Positions 1 to 8,052 of a DNA stretch of 64,000 nt are shown in pieces. Below the pieces are notes generated by a model. That model was not told where the DNA came from. It searched no databases and saw nothing but the letters and a program-made list of their open reading frames with translations. The stretch covers positions 1 to 64,000 of the forward strand of contig JAHHRU010000008.1 in NCBI GenBank assembly GCA_020025635.1. Reading direction: 5' to 3'. The first letter of the stretch is position 1, and every line of letters begins with the position of its first letter. The DNA comes from Allofournierella sp. GTDB taxonomy: Bacteria > Bacillota > Clostridia > Oscillospirales > Ruminococcaceae. A program made the translations under genes and the position numbers.

Positions 1-287
1 GGCTCAGGCGTTTGCTCCGGCTCCAGGGTGGGCGGGGGCGGCGGCTCAAACAGCGGCGGGCTTTCCATATCCTCGATCTGGGTCTGCGCGGCCGGCAGCG
101 CCTTTTCCCGCAGCATCCGGTCGGCCGCATCCACAGCGGCGGCCGGGTTTTCCAAAAGGCTGCCCGCCAGGGTGATGCTCTCGGCAAGACCCGGCGCCCC
201 GGCCGCCTTGCCCGCCCCGGCCGCACACAGCCCCACCAGCACGGTGAGCAGGCCTGTGGCAAGCCGTTTCAAAAGAACGATCCCCAA
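1..287 (-). CDS. spoIIP: Stage II sporulation protein P, N-terminal part (cut by window edge)
   Basis: About 95 residues are visible before the window edge. They have a hydrophobic N-terminal segment (LLTVLVGLCAAG) typical of a membrane anchor, then an Ala/Pro-rich linker. The chosen start is a TTG at 287, eight bases after a GGGAGG ribosome site. It lies 44 bases downstream of gpr on the same strand, and gpr-spoIIP divergent from rpsT is the order known in Bacillus subtilis. SpoIIP is a peptidoglycan hydrolase of the SpoIIDMP engulfment machine in the mother-cell membrane. The catalytic amidase domain lies outside the window, so identity rests on context plus the N-terminal shape and not on catalytic motifs. 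Confidence 0.7.
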   Translation of the reverse strand, partial: MGIVLLKRLATGLLTVLVGLCAAGAGKAAGAPGLAESITLAGSLLENPAAAVDAADRMLREKALPAAQTQIEDMESPPLFEPPPPPTLEPEQTPE

Positions 288-331
288 TGCTGCCGCCTCC
301 CTCAAAACATTCCTGCATAGAGTTTATGCGG

Positions 332-1126
332 TCAGTTCGCAAGATAGCACAGCTCCGCAATGGAAAGCCGCTTCTGCAAAGCCTTGTTGAGGGCAAGGCT
401 CAAAAGGCCTGCCCCGTTTTTCACCACACTGTCCAGCTGGGCGGGCACCACCATAAGGCCGGGGCGGCCCACCGCTTCATCGGCCTCCATCAAGGTGGGC
501 ACCCCCAGCGCGATCACCGGCACACCCAGCATGGCCCGGGTAACGCACCGGGAGCTTTTGGGCACAGTGGGGCAAAGGCCGGTGTCGGAAACCTGCACCG
601 AGCGCCCAAGCCGTGCCGGCTCGGCGGTGCGCAGGCTGTCGATGCAGACCACTGCCGCCGGGTGCACCGCCCGCACAAGGCCCATCAGCAGCTGGGCCAG
701 CGGCACGCCGGTTTCCCCGGACGCACCCGGAGACACCCGGCACACCTCCCGAAGGCCCAGCTCTCCGCCCGGGTCAAGGCCCCGGGTCACCAGCACCCCG
801 TCCGCCGTGCGGGGGCCCAGGGCATCGGCCGTGACCCGCCGGTTGCCCACCCCCACCGCCAGCACCGTGCCGCAGGCAGGCAGCATGGAGGCGATCTCGC
901 CGGCCACCGCATTCACATAAAGCTCGTTGCGTCCGTCCACCACCGCAAGGCTGGGCAGCTCCAAAAGGGAATAGCGCCCTGCCGGCCGGGCAAGGCCCTG
1001 GCGGGTGATCTCCACCCGGGTGAGGGAGACCGGCCCATTGCGCCCGGTCTGGATGTTCACCCCCGCCGGGACCGTGCCTTTTCCAGGGGCGTAGATCTCG
1101 CTTGCAATGTCGGTATAAACTGCCAT
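332..1126 (-). CDS. gpr: Germination protease GPR
   Basis: GPR is the aspartic-type endopeptidase that degrades small acid-soluble proteins when a spore germinates. The product (264 aa) begins MAVYTDIASEIY and keeps recognisable family stretches: LAVGVGNRRVTADALGP, the LVTRGL segment, VVCIDSL and TVPKSSRCVTRAMLGVPVIALGVPT. The ATG at 1126 is preceded by GAGGAG, and the longer open frame to 1195 has no better start. It is slightly shorter than Bacillus GPR (about 370 aa), as in many Clostridia. It probably shares a transcript with spoIIP. A GGGCC/GGCCC stem-loop lies in its leader around 1151-1166. No confident sigma F/G promoter was identified. Confidence 0.9.
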   Translation of the reverse strand: MAVYTDIASEIYAPGKGTVPAGVNIQTGRNGPVSLTRVEITRQGLARPAGRYSLLELPSLAVVDGRNELYVNAVAGEIASMLPACGTVLAVGVGNRRVTADALGPRTADGVLVTRGLDPGGELGLREVCRVSPGASGETGVPLAQLLMGLVRAVHPAAVVCIDSLRTAEPARLGRSVQVSDTGLCPTVPKSSRCVTRAMLGVPVIALGVPTLMEADEAVGRPGLMVVPAQLDSVVKNGAGLLSLALNKALQKRLSIAELCYLAN

Positions 1127-1235
1127 TTTTTCTCCTCTTTTCCTTTTTCTGGGCCTTCCGAGGCCCAATTTTGCTCTTTTTTCAGTCTGGACCATAGAAA
1201 TCTCGAAAATTCAGTGAAGAAATGCAAAAAATCAC

Positions 1236-1264
1236 TTGCATACCCAGCGTAAATATGCTATCAT
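1236..1264 (+). promoter_or_regulatory. Sigma-A promoter of rpsT
   Basis: A TTGCAT -35 (1236-1241), a 17-base spacer and a TATCAT -10 (1259-1264) preceded by TGC (extended -10) lie 38 bases upstream of the rpsT start codon. Confidence 0.8.
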
Positions 1265-1301
1265 AAAGTGCACTGTTATGGGTGGCAAGGAGGTGGTACG
1301 A

Positions 1302-1565
1302 ATGCCGAATATTAAATCTCAGATGGAGCGCGTTGTTCTGTCCAAGAAAGAGACCCTTCACAACAAGGCGATCAAGTCTAACCTGAAAACAGTCGTTAAG
1401 AAGGCAGACGCTGCCATCGCTGAAAACGCTGCAGACAAAGACGCAGCTGTTAAGGTGGCCGTTTCCGCTATCGCCAAGGCTCAGAGCAAGGGTGTGTTGC
1501 ACAAGAATACTGCTGCTCGCAAGATCAGCCGTATGGCTAAGCGCGCAAACAAAGCAAACGCTTGA
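1302..1565 (+). CDS. rpsT: 30S ribosomal protein S20
   Basis: The 87-aa basic protein has the S20 signature: MPNIKSQMERV, a Lys/Arg-rich helix (KKETLHNKAIKSNLKTVVKKAD), and the C-terminal KGVLHKNTAARKISRMAKRANK. It binds 16S rRNA early in 30S assembly. The ATG at 1302 follows an AAGGAGGT site, and the open frame upstream of it is not needed. The gene is monocistronic with its own promoter and terminator and is divergent from gpr-spoIIP. Codons are noticeably less GC-biased than in its neighbours, as expected for a highly expressed gene. Confidence 0.97.
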   Translation: MPNIKSQMERVVLSKKETLHNKAIKSNLKTVVKKADAAIAENAADKDAAVKVAVSAIAKAQSKGVLHKNTAARKISRMAKRANKANA

Positions 1566-1588
1566 ACGACGTTTTAAAAGCATAAAAA

Positions 1589-1625
1589 CGAGTGAAAGAC
1601 ATTTTGTCCTTCACTCGCTTTTTTA
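1589..1625 (+). terminator. rpsT terminator
   Basis: The stem CGAGTGAA-AGAC / GTCC-TTCACTCG is followed by a run of T. It also sits at the end of spoVAE on the other strand and may serve both. Confidence 0.85.
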
Positions 1626-1634
1626 TGCCCTTTT

Positions 1635-1994
1635 TCAGTTCTGGTCGTGGGAGCGGGCAAAGCAGGCGGCGATCAGCCCGCACACAAGGCTTGCGGTAAC
1701 ACCCGCCGCACAGGCCCCAAGGCCGCCCCATAAGGCGCCCGCAAAGCCGGAGCGGTCCACCGCATGGCGCACCCCCTCGGCCAAAAGGTGCCCAAAGCCC
1801 AAAAGGGGAACGCTGGCGCCGCAGCCCGCAAACTCCACCAGCGGGCCGTAAAGGCCCACCGCACTCAAAAACACGCCGGCCACCACATAGCTGGTCAGGA
1901 TGCGGGCGGGGGTGAGGGCGGTCAGGTCCAAAAGCAGCTGGCCGATCACACAAATACCGCCGCCCACCAAAAATGCCCATAGGAATTTCATCAC
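1635..1994 (-). CDS. spoVAE: Stage V sporulation protein AE
   Basis: A 119-aa protein with several hydrophobic segments (FLWAFLVGGGICVIGQLLL and later ones) and the SpoVAE-like GGG near the N-terminus. SpoVA proteins form the inner spore-membrane channel that loads and releases Ca-dipicolinate. Its ATG overlaps the spoVAD stop codon by four bases (ATGA), so the two are translationally coupled. It is the last gene of a spoVAC-spoVAD-spoVAE operon. SpoVAC and SpoVAE resemble each other, and the order supports AE for this one. Confidence 0.9.
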   Translation of the reverse strand: MMKFLWAFLVGGGICVIGQLLLDLTALTPARILTSYVVAGVFLSAVGLYGPLVEFAGCGASVPLLGFGHLLAEGVRHAVDRSGFAGALWGGLGACAAGVTASLVCGLIAACFARSHDQN

Positions 1995-2998
1995 TGCACC
2001 CCCTCTGCACTCAGCTCTGCCAGATGGGCCACACCGGGGATGCTCTCGCCCTGAAGCGACGAGATCTGGCTCATCAGCGCCCCGGTGGAAAGGAACAGCA
2101 CCCGCCGGTATTTCCCGCTTTGCAGCCCCGGCAGGATGTGGGCGCAGAGCACTGATGCCGAGCAGCCCGCGCCGCTGGCCCCGGCCTGCACGTCCTGCTG
2201 TTCCCGGTCAAAAAGCAATAGTCCGCAGTCCTGATGCATGGGGATGGCAAGGCCCTCTTTTTCGCACAGCTCCTTCACAAGGCGGCTGCCCACCAGGCCC
2301 AGATCCCCGGTGAAGATGGCATCGAACTCCTCCGGCTTTTGGGCGCTTGCGGCAAAATAGCTCAGGATCGTTTCGGCGGCAGCCGGGGCCATGGCGGCCC
2401 CCATGTTGTTCACATCGGTCACGTCCAGATCCCGCACCCGGCCAAAGGAGACCGCCCGGATGCGCGGGCCCGCACCCTGCCTTGAAAGGATGCAGCAGCC
2501 GGAGGCGGTGGCCGTCCACTGGGCGGTGGGGGCACGCTTTGCCCCGTAGTTCAGCGGCGTGCGGAACTGGCGCTCGGCCGCACAGAAATGGCTGCTGGTG
2601 ATCACCGCTTCTTTTTTTACAAAGCCGCCCGCCGCAAGGCAGGCCCCGATGCACAGCCCCTCGGCCATGGTGGCGCAGGCGTTGTAAAGCCCCGCAAAGG
2701 GCACATCCACCCGGCTGGCCGCATAGGCCGTGGCGGTGCACTGGTTCTGAAGATCTCCCCCCAAAAGCAGGTCCAGCTCGCTGGCAGAAATGCCGGCCTT
2801 GGAAACCGCCGCCGAAAAGCACTGCTCCTGCAGCTGCTGCTCGGCCTTTTCCCAGCTTTCCTCGCCCAGGGAATTGTCGTCAAAGATCTGGTCGAACCCT
2901 TCGGCAAGGGGGCCTTCGCCCTCCTTTTTGCCGCCGATGGCCGCCCAGTGGGTGATGACCGGCGGCTGTTCAAAGAAGATCACATCTTTTTTCCGCAT
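1991..2998 (-). CDS. spoVAD: Stage V sporulation protein AD
   Basis: The 335-aa product has the thiolase-like fold sequence of SpoVAD: LDLLLGGDLQNQCTATAYAA, then GLYNACATMAEGLCIGA, and late GASGAGCSASVLCAHILPG. SpoVAD is the soluble, dipicolinic-acid-binding component of the SpoVA channel on the outer face of the inner spore membrane. The ATG at 2998 gives MRKKDVIFFEQPP and is preceded by GAGGGAGGA. Fifty-four upstream bases of open frame (to 3052) are rejected because they overlap the end of spoVAC. It is coupled to spoVAE downstream. Confidence 0.95.
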   Translation of the reverse strand: MRKKDVIFFEQPPVITHWAAIGGKKEGEGPLAEGFDQIFDDNSLGEESWEKAEQQLQEQCFSAAVSKAGISASELDLLLGGDLQNQCTATAYAASRVDVPFAGLYNACATMAEGLCIGACLAAGGFVKKEAVITSSHFCAAERQFRTPLNYGAKRAPTAQWTATASGCCILSRQGAGPRIRAVSFGRVRDLDVTDVNNMGAAMAPAAAETILSYFAASAQKPEEFDAIFTGDLGLVGSRLVKELCEKEGLAIPMHQDCGLLLFDREQQDVQAGASGAGCSASVLCAHILPGLQSGKYRRVLFLSTGALMSQISSLQGESIPGVAHLAELSAEGVQ

Positions 2999-3012
2999 GG
3001 TTTTTTCCTCCC

Positions 3013-3459
3013 TCAAAGCCAGGGGCGCAGAAAGGCATAAACAATGCCCCACACAACGCTTGCCGAAAGCCCGTACACCAAAACCGGCCCCGCGATCAGG
3101 AACATCCGGGCGGCGGTGCCGGTAACAAGGCCCTCGGTTTTAAATTCGATGGCCGGGCTCACCACCGCATTGGCAAAGCCGGTGATGGGCACAAGGGTGC
3201 CCGCCCCGGCCTTGGATGCCAGCTTCTGATACCAGCCCATGGCTGTGGCAAAGGCCGATGCCGCCACCAGCGTCACGCTGGTCATGGCCGCCGCATCTGA
3301 AAGGGTTTTGCCGGACATGAGCCACATGCGGCGGATGCACTCGCCTGCAAGGCAGATGGCCCCGCCCACAAAAAAAGCCCAAAGGCAGTCTTTCACAAGC
3401 TTCGAGCGGGGGCTTGCCCCCTCGCACAGGCCCTTATATTCCTGTTTGGATGTTTTCAT
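3013..3459 (-). CDS. spoVAC: Stage V sporulation protein AC
   Basis: A 148-aa membrane protein with a short basic N-terminus (KTSKQEYKGL) and several transmembrane segments including CLWAFFVGGAICLAGE and FLIAGPVLVYGLSASVVWGIVYAF. It also has the family stretch ITGFANAVVSPAIEFKTEG. SpoVAC is proposed to be the mechanosensitive membrane channel of the SpoVA complex. It is the first gene of the operon, with an AGGGAGGAA site before its ATG and 14 bases to spoVAD. I could not identify a clear sigma G promoter in the 150 bases shared with the divergent fucosidase gene. Confidence 0.93.
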   Translation of the reverse strand: MKTSKQEYKGLCEGASPRSKLVKDCLWAFFVGGAICLAGECIRRMWLMSGKTLSDAAAMTSVTLVAASAFATAMGWYQKLASKAGAGTLVPITGFANAVVSPAIEFKTEGLVTGTAARMFLIAGPVLVYGLSASVVWGIVYAFLRPWL

Positions 3460-3615
3460 TGGCAGTTCCTCCCTGTTTTTTCATAGCTTTCCCAGCCTTT
3501 TGAGGGAATATACTGGAAGACGGCGCAGAGCTGTATTATAATGAAAAAAACTTTTGCTGTTTTTCTTTTCAAATCAGCAGCCCGCAGCAAAAAAATTCAA
3601 AAAGGAGAACAAAAC

Positions 3616-4635
3616 ATGAACTGTCAGCCACAGCATGAATGGTTTCGAAACGCCCAGTACGGCATGATGGCCCACTGGGGCCTTTATTCGCTTTTGGCCG
3701 GGGAATACCGGGGCCGGAGGGTGGATGCCTACGCCGAATGGATCCAGTGCCGCATGCCCATTCCAAACGCCGAATACGAACAGCTGGCCCGGGCCTTTGA
3801 CCCCATTTATTTCAGCGCGGACGAATGGATCCGCCTTGCCCGGGATGCGGGCATGAAGTATTTTGTGTTCACCGCAAAGCATCACGATGGCTTTGCCCTG
3901 TTCCATTCCAAGGCAGACCCCTTCAACGTGGTGGATGCCACCCCCTTTGGCCGGGATGTGACCGCCGAGCTTGCCGAGGCCTGCTATAAATACGGGATAA
4001 AATTCGGCCTTTATTATTCCCAGGAGCTGGACTGGCACCATCCCCACGGGGGCGGCTATGATAACCCGGACCCCTGCTGCGGCGTTTCCTGGGACAACAG
4101 CTGGGATTTTGCCGACCGGGACAAAAAAGATTTTTCCATCTGTTTTGAAGAAAAAATAAAGCCCCAGGTGACCGAGCTTTTGAAAAACTACGGCGACCTG
4201 TGCCTGATCTGGTTCGATGTGCCCCACACCATCAGCCCCGCCCAAAGCCGGGAGCTGAACCGGCTGGTGAAGGAGCATCAGCCCCGGTGCCTCATCAATT
4301 CCCGCATCGGCAACGGCGCCTACGATTATGTTTCTTTGGGCGACAACGAATATCCCGAGCATCTGCCCGCCCCGGAAAGCGCCCCCGACCCCAACAGCCT
4401 GAACGGCTTCAAGGTTTCGCCCTACGGCCTTTACGAAACCGCCGGCACCCTCAATTCCTCCTGGGGCTTCAAGTATTTCGATCAGGACTGGATCAGCCCC
4501 AAGACCATTGCCGACCGGCGGAAAAAGCTGAACGGCATGGGCATCAACTATCTGTTGAACGTGGGGCCGGACGGCCTGGGCCGCATCCCCAGCTTTTCCA
4601 AAGAGGCTTTGCTTTCGGCCGCAGAGCTCTTTTAA
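3616..4635 (+). CDS. Alpha-L-fucosidase, GH29
   Basis: The 339-aa protein has the GH29 catalytic barrel: FRNAQYGMMAHWGLYS, the KYFVFTAKHHDGFALF motif, KFGLYYSQELDW, and LIWFDVP, in which Asp201 is the likely nucleophile. The C-terminal NGMGINYLLNVGPDGLGRIP is also typical. It removes terminal L-fucose from host glycans. There is no signal peptide, and the C-terminal beta-sandwich common in larger fucosidases is absent, so it is probably a cytoplasmic minimal form acting on imported oligosaccharides. The ATG at 3616 follows AAAGGAG; the upstream in-frame ATG at 3541 lies directly on a TATAAT box at 3537-3542 and is rejected. It stands alone between spoVA and pyrB. Confidence 0.9.
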   Translation: MNCQPQHEWFRNAQYGMMAHWGLYSLLAGEYRGRRVDAYAEWIQCRMPIPNAEYEQLARAFDPIYFSADEWIRLARDAGMKYFVFTAKHHDGFALFHSKADPFNVVDATPFGRDVTAELAEACYKYGIKFGLYYSQELDWHHPHGGGYDNPDPCCGVSWDNSWDFADRDKKDFSICFEEKIKPQVTELLKNYGDLCLIWFDVPHTISPAQSRELNRLVKEHQPRCLINSRIGNGAYDYVSLGDNEYPEHLPAPESAPDPNSLNGFKVSPYGLYETAGTLNSSWGFKYFDQDWISPKTIADRRKKLNGMGINYLLNVGPDGLGRIPSFSKEALLSAAELF

Positions 4636-4737
4636 CGGGCCCCCAGAGCCGGTTCCCTTCGCTTTCAACTCTTTTCGACAGACCTCTTGTTGATTTTGCC
4701 TAATTTGCAAAATACTGCCAAATGAAGCAAAAAAGTC

Positions 4738-4766
4738 TTGCATTTTCCGTTTGAGAGAGGTATGAT
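4738..4766 (+). promoter_or_regulatory. Sigma-A promoter of pyrBI
   Basis: TTGCAT (4738-4743), a 17-base spacer and TATGAT (4761-4766). The leader before pyrB is only about 22 bases, leaving no room for a PyrR-type attenuator. Confidence 0.8.
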
Positions 4767-4795
4767 AGAAAAAATTTGCGAAGGAGGACCCCGCC

Positions 4796-5707
4796 GTGAA
4801 GAAACTCATCAGCCCCCTGGACCTCACTACCCAGGAGATCGATCAGATCCTCGACCTGGCCGACCATATCATTGATAACCCCAAGGCTTTTGCCCATAAA
4901 TGCGATGGCAAGATCCTTGCAACCCTGTTTTTTGAACCCAGCACCCGTACCCGTTTAAGTTTTGAGTCTGCAATGCTCAGTCTTGGCGGTCAGGTGTTGG
5001 GTTTTTCTTCGGCCGATTCCTGCTCTGCCTCCAAGGGTGAGAGCGTGGCCGACACCGCCCGCATGGCCGAAGGCTATGCGGACATCATCGCCATGCGCCA
5101 CCCCAAAGAGGGCGCTGCCGCCGTGGCTGCCGCCAATGTGGACTGCCCGCTCGTCAATGCCGGTGACGGCGGACACCTGCATCCCACCCAGACCCTCACC
5201 GACCTGCTCACCATCCACCGGCTGCACGGCCGGCTGAACAATCTGACCGTGGGCTTCTGCGGCGATTTGAAATTCGGCCGCACAGTGCACAGCCTGATCC
5301 GTGCCATGATGCGCTATACCGGCATCAAGTTCATCCTGGTAAGCCCCCAGGAGCTGCAGCTGCCCGATTACATCCTGGATGAGATGAAGGCAAACGGCGC
5401 AGACTTCCAGGTTGCCGAGCGGCTGGAAGAGGTCATCGGCGAGATGGACATCCTTTACATGACCCGTGTTCAGAAAGAGCGCTTCTTCAACGAGGAGGAT
5501 TACATCCGCCTGCGTGACAGCTACATCCTGGACCCGGAAAAGATGGCCCTTGCAAAATCCGATATGATCGTGATGCACCCGCTGCCCCGTGTGAACGAGA
5601 TCAGCGTTGCCGTGGACAAGGACCCCCGCGCCGCTTATTTCCGTCAGGCAAAATTCGGCCGCTACGCACGCATGGCCCTGATTATGAAAATGCTGGAGGT
5701 AGACTGA
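4796..5707 (+). CDS. pyrB: Aspartate carbamoyltransferase, catalytic chain
   Basis: PyrB joins carbamoyl phosphate and aspartate, the first committed step of pyrimidine synthesis. Diagnostic motifs are the carbamoyl-phosphate loop FFEPSTRTRLSFESA, the GDGGHLHPTQTLTDL motif, VGFCGDLKFGRTVHSL and MHPLPRVNEI near the C-terminus. At 303 aa it has the normal family length. The start is GTG at 4796, five bases after AAGGAGGA. It is followed after one base by pyrI, so the enzyme should form the regulated PyrB-PyrI complex and not the unregulated trimer found in Bacillus. Confidence 0.97.
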   Translation: MKKLISPLDLTTQEIDQILDLADHIIDNPKAFAHKCDGKILATLFFEPSTRTRLSFESAMLSLGGQVLGFSSADSCSASKGESVADTARMAEGYADIIAMRHPKEGAAAVAAANVDCPLVNAGDGGHLHPTQTLTDLLTIHRLHGRLNNLTVGFCGDLKFGRTVHSLIRAMMRYTGIKFILVSPQELQLPDYILDEMKANGADFQVAERLEEVIGEMDILYMTRVQKERFFNEEDYIRLRDSYILDPEKMALAKSDMIVMHPLPRVNEISVAVDKDPRAAYFRQAKFGRYARMALIMKMLEVD

Positions 5708-5708
5708 T

Positions 5709-6131
5709 ATGCTGAACATCGACAGTTTGGAAAACGGCATCGTGATCGATCACATCGACGCGGGCAAGGGGATGCAGATCTACCAGCTGCTGGAGCTGGA
5801 CAAGCTGGACTGCTCTGTGGCGGTGATCCGCAACGCACGCAGCAGCCGTGACGGCCGCAAGGACATCATCAAGATCGAAAACCGCATCGACATCGACCTG
5901 GATTCCCTGGGCTTCATCGACCCCACCATCACCGTAAACATCATTGAAAACGGCCAGATCGTGGAGAAAAAGCACCTGTCTCTGCCCGAGAAGATCGTGA
6001 ATGTGGCCAAGTGCAAAAACCCCCGCTGCATCACCAGCGTGGAGCAGGAGCTGGACCAGGTGTTCCACCTGGCCGACCGCAAAAAGGGCATTTACCGCTG
6101 CGCTTACTGCGAGCAGGAATACTCGAAATAA
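5709..6131 (+). CDS. pyrI: Aspartate carbamoyltransferase, regulatory chain
   Basis: The 140-aa protein has the allosteric domain (IVIDHIDAGKGMQIYQLLEL) and the C-terminal zinc domain with four cysteines arranged as CKNPRC and CAYC, which contacts the catalytic chain. The allosteric domain binds nucleotide effectors such as CTP and ATP in characterised homologues. It is translationally close-coupled to pyrB with one intervening base and ends before a strong terminator. A free-standing pyrBI pair is common in Clostridia. Confidence 0.96.
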   Translation: MLNIDSLENGIVIDHIDAGKGMQIYQLLELDKLDCSVAVIRNARSSRDGRKDIIKIENRIDIDLDSLGFIDPTITVNIIENGQIVEKKHLSLPEKIVNVAKCKNPRCITSVEQELDQVFHLADRKKGIYRCAYCEQEYSK

Positions 6132-6149
6132 ACCGCACCACTGGACAAA

Positions 6150-6184
6150 GCAGCCGCCGGCATTGCCGGCGGCTGCTTGCTTTT
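6150..6184 (+). terminator. pyrBI terminator
   Basis: Perfect GC-rich stem GCAGCCGCCGG / CCGGCGGCTGC followed by TTGCTTTT. Confidence 0.9.
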
Positions 6185-6205
6185 CCGGGCCGGGTGGCTT
6201 ATACT
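6177..6205 (+). promoter_or_regulatory. Promoter of the MgtC-family gene
   Basis: TTGCTT (6177-6182), a 17-base spacer and TATACT (6200-6205). The -35 overlaps the T-run of the pyrBI terminator. About 87 bases of leader follow before the start codon. Confidence 0.65.
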
Positions 6206-6298
6206 ATCAAGTATGTCTGTATCCGGCCCGGCGGCGGCAAGTGCAGCAGCCGTTTTCCGGCTTCCCGATGACTGAATATTTTTACAGGAGATGACTTT

Positions 6299-6991
6299 AT
6301 GCCCGATCAGCTTGAAACGGCACTTGAAGGGCTCAATTTATTTTCAACCGTTGTCCGCCTGGCCCTGGCTCTGCTTTTGGGCGGCATTCTGGGTTTTGAG
6401 CGGGGCCGCAAACGCCGGCCCGCCGGGCTTCGCACCTACATGATCGTATGCATGGCAAGTGCTCTGGTCATGCTCACCGGCCAATTTTTGACCGAAACCT
6501 TCGGCTGCGGCGATCCTGCACGGCTGGGCGCTCAGGTCATCAGCGGCATCGGCTTTCTGGGTGCGGGCACCATCATCATCACCTCCCGGCAGGTCAAGGG
6601 GCTCACCACCGCCGCGGGCCTTTGGGCGGCAGCCTGCATGGGGCTTGCCGTGGGTGCGGGCTTTTATTCCGGTGCGCTGGTATGCGGTTTGTTCCTGCTT
6701 GTTATTATGACCTGTATGTCCAAGCTGGATTCGTTCCTGCGGGTGCGCTCGCGGCAGATCAGCTTTTTTGCCGAATTCCAGTCGATGGATACGCTCGGCG
6801 GCTTTATTCACAACCTTCGAAGCAGCTCTTACACCCTTTACGATGTGGAGATCAGCCGGGCAAGCGACAGCGACCTGGTGGGGGCCACCTTTTGGGTGGG
6901 CCTGCCGGAAGTCACCGACCATGTGCAGATCATTCAGGAGCTGAGCTGCATTCCGGGAGTCTGTTATCTGGAAGAACTGGGTGCCATTTAA
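6299..6991 (+). CDS. MgtC/SapB-family membrane protein
   Basis: The 230-aa protein has four or so transmembrane helices in its first 145 residues and the MgtC core: LLGGILGFERGRKRRPAGLRTYMIVCMASALVMLTGQF, followed by AQVISGIGFLGAGTIIIT and GLTTAAGLWAAACMGLAVGAGFY. A C-terminal cytoplasmic ACT-like extension (about 150-230) follows. Family members are linked to magnesium limitation and inhibition of F-ATPase in pathogens, but the role in commensal Clostridia is not known. The start follows CAGGAGATG. It is a single-gene unit with its own promoter and terminator. Confidence 0.88.
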   Translation: MPDQLETALEGLNLFSTVVRLALALLLGGILGFERGRKRRPAGLRTYMIVCMASALVMLTGQFLTETFGCGDPARLGAQVISGIGFLGAGTIIITSRQVKGLTTAAGLWAAACMGLAVGAGFYSGALVCGLFLLVIMTCMSKLDSFLRVRSRQISFFAEFQSMDTLGGFIHNLRSSSYTLYDVEISRASDSDLVGATFWVGLPEVTDHVQIIQELSCIPGVCYLEELGAI

Positions 6992-7000
6992 ATGTTCGTG

Positions 7001-7032
7001 CCGCCGGGAAACCGGCGGCCGTTTTTTGTTTT
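7001..7032 (+). terminator. Terminator after the MgtC-family gene
   Basis: CCGCCGG / CCGGCGG stem followed by a T-rich tract. Confidence 0.8.
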
Positions 7033-7044
7033 TGGGGCCGGCTG

Positions 7045-7073
7045 TTCAAAACAGGGCACATGCATGGTATAAT
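7045..7073 (+). promoter_or_regulatory. Promoter of prmA-rsmE
   Basis: TTCAAA (7045-7050), a 17-base spacer and TATAAT (7068-7073), 55 bases before prmA. Confidence 0.75.
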
Positions 7074-7128
7074 AAAAAGGACAAAACCCATCCGCCCCTA
7101 TTTTTAAAAGAATCAAGAGGTTATCGAT

Positions 7129-8052
7129 ATGGAATGGACCGACATCAAAATCACCGTACCAAACGCCCAGGCTGAAACGGCCGAGGCCATTGCCACCGGC
7201 ATTTCCGGCGGCGGCATCTACATTGAAGATTATTCCGACCTGGAGACCCAGGTGGAGCAGATCGCCCATGTGGACCTGATCGAGCAGGAGCTGCTGGACA
7301 AGGACCGCAGCCATGTGACCGTTCACCTGTATCTGGCCCCGGACGAAAACCCCGCCGAGGTGCTGGAGCTTCTGCACGCCCGCCTTTCCGCCGCCGAGCT
7401 CAGCTACAAGCTGGACACCGCCGGCGTGGAGCAGGAGGACTGGGAGACCGGCTGGAAGGCCTATTATCATGCCCTCACCATCGGTGAGCGGCTTGCCATC
7501 GTTCCCAGCTGGGAAGAAATGGACACCGACCGGCAGATCATCCGGCTGGACCCGGGCATGGCTTTCGGCACCGGCACCCACGAAACCACCGCACTGTGCC
7601 TGGACACCCTGGACCGGCTTGTGAAGGGCGGCGAGCGGGTGCTGGACATCGGCACCGGCAGCGGCATCCTGGCCATTGCTTCGCTCAAGCTGGGTGCGGC
7701 CCAGGCCGAGGGTGTGGACATTGACCCCATGTGTGTGCGCACCGCAGGCGAAAACGCCCGCCTGAACGGGGTAGAGGACCGCTTCAAGGTGCTCATCGGC
7801 GACCTTTCTGACAAGGCCACCGGCAAATACAACATCGTTCTGGCCAACATCGTGGCCAACGCCATCCTGCATCTGGCCCCGGCGGTGCCCCCGCTGATGG
7901 CCGAAAACGGCGTATTCATCGCCAGCGGCATCATCGACGACCGGAAGGACGAGGTGATCGAGGGTCTTTCCAAGGCGGGCCTTGTGGTGGACCAGGTGCG
8001 GGAAGACGGCGGCTGGGTGGCCCTTATCTGCCATGCAGAGGAGGAGCGCTGA
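7129..8052 (+). CDS. prmA: Ribosomal protein L11 methyltransferase
   Basis: PrmA trimethylates ribosomal protein L11 using S-adenosylmethionine. The 307-aa sequence has the N-terminal L11-recognition domain (about 1-95), the linker with DPGMAFGTGTHETT, and the Rossmann methyltransferase core starting VLDIGTGSGILAIASLKLGA. The NIVLANIVANAILHLAP motif follows. It has full family length. The following gene, rsmE, overlaps its stop codon by one base, a pair frequently seen together in Firmicutes. Confidence 0.96.
   Translation: MEWTDIKITVPNAQAETAEAIATGISGGGIYIEDYSDLETQVEQIAHVDLIEQELLDKDRSHVTVHLYLAPDENPAEVLELLHARLSAAELSYKLDTAGVEQEDWETGWKAYYHALTIGERLAIVPSWEEMDTDRQIIRLDPGMAFGTGTHETTALCLDTLDRLVKGGERVLDIGTGSGILAIASLKLGAAQAEGVDIDPMCVRTAGENARLNGVEDRFKVLIGDLSDKATGKYNIVLANIVANAILHLAPAVPPLMAENGVFIASGIIDDRKDEVIEGLSKAGLVVDQVREDGGWVALICHAEEER

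Noticed and set aside
12..1252. Several plus-strand open frames opposite gpr and spoIIP
   Set aside because: They are antisense to well-recognised genes, rich in Pro/Arg/His, and lack ribosome sites, as expected in GC-rich DNA.
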